The notes beneath the pieces were generated by a model that ran no database searches, had not been told where the DNA came from, and worked only from the letters and a program-made list of their open reading frames with translations. From contig JBFWNZ010000208.1 of the NCBI GenBank assembly GCA_050250795.1, positions 1-6,896 on the forward strand: a DNA stretch of 6,896 nucleotides, written 5' to 3'. Positions 5,201 through 6,896 of the stretch are shown here, piece after piece. Each line of letters opens with the position of its first letter. The first letter of the stretch is position 1. The translations under genes were made by a program, and so were the position numbers. Origin of the DNA: JBFWNZ01 sp050250795 (GTDB taxonomy: Bacteria; Pseudomonadota; Alphaproteobacteria; UBA8366).

Positions 5201-6438
5201 ATGAACATGTTCACGAAGGGTCTGCTGGGCACCGCGGCCGTTGCCGCCATGGCCGGCGTGCTCGCCGCACCGGCGGCCGCGCAGACCGCCCGTCCGCGGC
5301 GGCGAAGGTTGTCGCTTCGGGCAGCGAGAAGGTCAAGCTGACGGTCAGCGGCCAGATCAGCCGTGAGATGACGCTGATCGACGACGGCAGCGAGACCGAA
5401 GTCAAGCACATGGACAACGACTACGCCCCGAGCATGTTCCGCATCGGCGGCGAGGGGAAGGTCAACAGCGAGACCTCGATCGGCACGATGATCGAGCTGA
5501 TGGTCACGCCGAACAACTCGTCGGGCACCTCGCAGGACGCGACGAACACCAACAGCGGCGGCGCCAGCACGCATGAGGCGCGCATCGTCGAAATCTTCTT
5601 CGCGAACGAGAAGTACGGCACCGTCTACATGGGCAAGGGCAGCACGGGTTCGGACGGCTCGTCCGAACTGAACCTGTCCGTGCTCGGCGTGACGATGGCG
5701 CCGATGGCCAACAGCCTCGCCTTCGGCGGTGCGCTGTTCAAGGCCGGCAACGACGCCGACCGCCGCGGCCTGAACGCCGTCACGGTCGCCGGCGTGCTGA
5801 ACGAGTTCGTCGGCATGGGCCGTATGAACCGCGTCCGGTACGACTCGCCGACCCTTTTCGGCACGCAGTTCCGCGCCACCCACGCCGACCAGGGCGACTG
5901 GGACGTGTCGCTGTGGCACCAGAGCGCCATCGCCGGCTTCGACGTCGCCGGTGCGATCGCCTACTCGCAGGCGCCGAACGGCCAGGACTACTTCGGCATG
6001 GTCGACGGCTCGGTCAGCGTCATGAGCCCCTGGGGCATCGGCGTGCATGGCGGCTTCGGCTATCGCGACCTGACGGCGGCGAGCGCCGCTCCGGGTGAGG
6101 ATCCGGCCACGCCGTTCGGCTGGAGCGCCGGCGCCACCTACGAGACCATGCTGATCGAGGCCGGCAAGACCGGTATCGGCTACATGTATCAGAGCGTCAG
6201 CAACAACGCCGTCAACGGCTTCGCCGGAGCGGATGCGACCTCGCACCAGGTTGCCGTGGTGCAGCAGATCGACGCCGCCTCCACGGACCTGTACGCGGCC
6301 TGGACGCAGTTCAGCCTCGACACCACCGAGTATTTCGGTGCCGGCGGCGCCTATGTCGCCGGGTCGGGCTCGGGCATCCAGGGCGTCGGCTACGACGACA
6401 TCAACGTGTTCAGCGTCGGCGCTCGCGTGAAGTTCTAA
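5201..6438 (+). CDS. Outer-membrane porin, frame broken by one missing base
   Basis: Translation from the ATG at 5201 (GAGGGA five bases upstream) gives a signal peptide: basic MNMFTKG, an Ala-rich hydrophobic core and a probable cut after PAAA at residue 27. This frame then runs into Arg-rich residues and stops at 5339-5341. The barrel continues in another frame from about 5290, reading PSAAAKVVASGSEKVKLTVS and on to 6438. Adding one C to the CCC run at 5289-5291 joins both parts into 412 residues. The barrel part has alternating polar/hydrophobic strands, glycine-rich turns, RVRYDSPTLFGTQF as in alphaproteobacterial porins, and ends INVFSVGARVKF with the C-terminal Phe needed for outer-membrane insertion. 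It would form a trimeric channel for small solutes. As written, only the ATG at 5368 could start the barrel, without export signal. Either a real null mutation or a base-calling error explains this. Strong hairpins follow the gene. Confidence 0.88.
5289..5291 (+). other. Site of -1 frameshift in the porin gene
   Basis: Three C residues stand where four would keep the frame. With four, the junction reads Ala-Gln-Thr-Ala-Pro-Ser-Ala-Ala-Ala-Lys, a natural passage from signal peptide to mature porin. The interval 5201-6438 is 1238 bases, exactly one short of a multiple of three. No slippery heptamer typical of programmed frameshifting is seen here. Confidence 0.85.
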
Positions 6439-6445
6439 GTCTTGC

Positions 6446-6475
6446 GTTCCCGGTCCGGTTCTCCGGGCCGGGAAC
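6446..6475 (+). terminator. Strong hairpin just after the porin stop
   Basis: GTTCCCGGTCCGG (6446-6458) pairs with CCGGGCCGGGAAC (6463-6475) over 13 base pairs, one of them G-T, with a TTCT loop. It begins eight bases after the TAA. No T-run follows, so it may act with the next hairpin or protect the 3' end of the porin transcript. Confidence 0.6.
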
Positions 6476-6488
6476 CTCGTGCCTTCCG

Positions 6489-6535
6489 AACGGCCGGACG
6501 AGGTGCCCGCGCACCTTATCCGGCCGTTTCGCTTT
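6489..6535 (+). terminator. Rho-independent terminator, probably bidirectional
   Basis: An outer stem of ten pairs (6489-6498 with 6519-6528) encloses an inner stem AGGTGC/GCACCT (6501-6506 with 6511-6516) and a four-base loop. The T-rich TTTCGCTTT follows on the plus strand. It lies between the porin and a convergent minus-strand frame ending at 6559, so it may serve both, more strongly for the porin. Confidence 0.7.
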
Positions 6536-6558
6536 AGGGGTCGGCCGGCATTCATTAT

Positions 6559-6896
6559 TCATATCGATTCGATGGCTGCGGCGAGCAGTTCGGTCGCCCG
6601 TTTTATACGGACCGCGGTGAGGACGAGCGGCTCGCCGAAAGGCTCGGCCCGGCGGCGTCTGGCGGCCGCGGCCGTTTCGTCCGCACTGGGAGCACCGGCG
6701 TCGGACATTTCCAAGGATGGCGGGGCGGTGTCCGCGGCGGGCGGTTCCGCAGCGTTCGCACCGATATGCGGATCGGGGCCGCGGATGGCGCCGGACGGCG
6801 TGGCGGGGCAGGGCGCGGCACCATCGGCGACGGGCGCCGGTTCCGCCGGGTCGTGGGGGCCGGTCCCGGCTCGGGTCTCCGGCTCCGTATCGGCGG
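6559..6896 (-). CDS. C-terminal end of an Ala/Pro-rich protein (5' end outside window)
   Basis: On the minus strand a frame without stops runs in from the right edge and ends with TGA at 6559-6561, giving 111 visible residues. The first 75 or so are rich in Ala, Pro, Asp and Glu (ADTEPETRAGTGPHDPAEPA), like a disordered acidic linker. They are followed by a basic patch ARRRRAEPFGEPL and a probable C-terminal amphipathic helix, TAVRIKRATELLAAAIESI. No enzyme motif is visible and the family is not recognised. Support: residue composition is protein-like, the frame ends just before the terminator hairpins, and it converges properly with the porin. Against: the opposite strand is also open (ATG at 6572 to the window end) and shares the same third codon positions, so GC3 cannot separate them. 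That alternative has no ribosome binding site and a Ser/Arg/Gly-rich product, so I prefer the minus strand. Confidence 0.5.
   Translation of the reverse strand, partial: ADTEPETRAGTGPHDPAEPAPVADGAAPCPATPSGAIRGPDPHIGANAAEPPAADTAPPSLEMSDAGAPSADETAAAARRRRAEPFGEPLVLTAVRIKRATELLAAAIESI

Noticed and set aside
5182..6555. 457-codon open frame on the minus strand opposite the porin
   Set aside because: It is the antisense shadow of the porin: its product is Arg/Ala/His/Asp/Val-rich low complexity with no motif, and it runs through the porin terminator hairpins.
6572..6896. Plus-strand frame from ATG 6572, open to the window end
   Set aside because: No ribosome binding site, Ser/Gly/Arg/Ala-rich product; the minus-strand frame fits the terminator layout better. 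Not fully excluded.

Overview
The window reads as chromosomal DNA from a high-GC Gram-negative bacterium. Codons strongly prefer G or C in the third position. An outer-membrane porin ending in Phe, together with the TauD/TfdA, SDR, MsrB and ChaC genes, suggests an alphaproteobacterium, perhaps a Rhodospirillales relative. The phylum-level guess is inference from composition and gene style; no rRNA or tRNA is present to settle it.

Layout. The left edge (1-195, +) holds the tail of an unrecognised gene. A 174-base gap with an extended -10 promoter leads to a 71-residue orphan gene (370-585, +) whose codon use is less GC-rich than its neighbours. From 4839 down to 720, six genes lie head to tail on the minus strand with gaps of 23-131 bases. 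In order of transcription they are: a ChaC-type gamma-glutamylcyclotransferase, MsrB methionine-R-sulfoxide reductase, a classical SDR dehydrogenase, a TauD/TfdA-family Fe(II)/2-oxoglutarate dioxygenase, a second SDR whose catalytic residues are mostly replaced, and a 114-residue protein with an HxHxDHxHxG motif. A 361-base divergent intergenic region (4840-5200) follows, then a porin gene (5201-6438, +) whose frame is broken by one missing C just after the signal peptide. Two strong hairpins, the second ending in a T-rich stretch, lie between the porin and the end of a further minus-strand gene (6559-6896, partial), so the two genes converge on a shared terminator region.

How the genes may work together. 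ChaC (glutathione breakdown) and MsrB (repair of oxidised methionine) make a small thiol/redox pair. The SDR-dioxygenase-SDR set looks like a catabolic module: an oxygenase that hydroxylates or cleaves a small organic acid or sulfonate/ether-like substrate, plus dehydrogenases acting on alcohol or ketone products. The substrate cannot be read from the sequence. Whether all six genes share one transcript is inference from spacing and strand.

No mobile element, CRISPR array or known defence system was seen. The points most worth a second look are the porin frameshift, the SDR lacking three of four catalytic tetrad residues, a 15-base tandem duplication that duplicates that SDR's stop codon, and the small His-motif protein.
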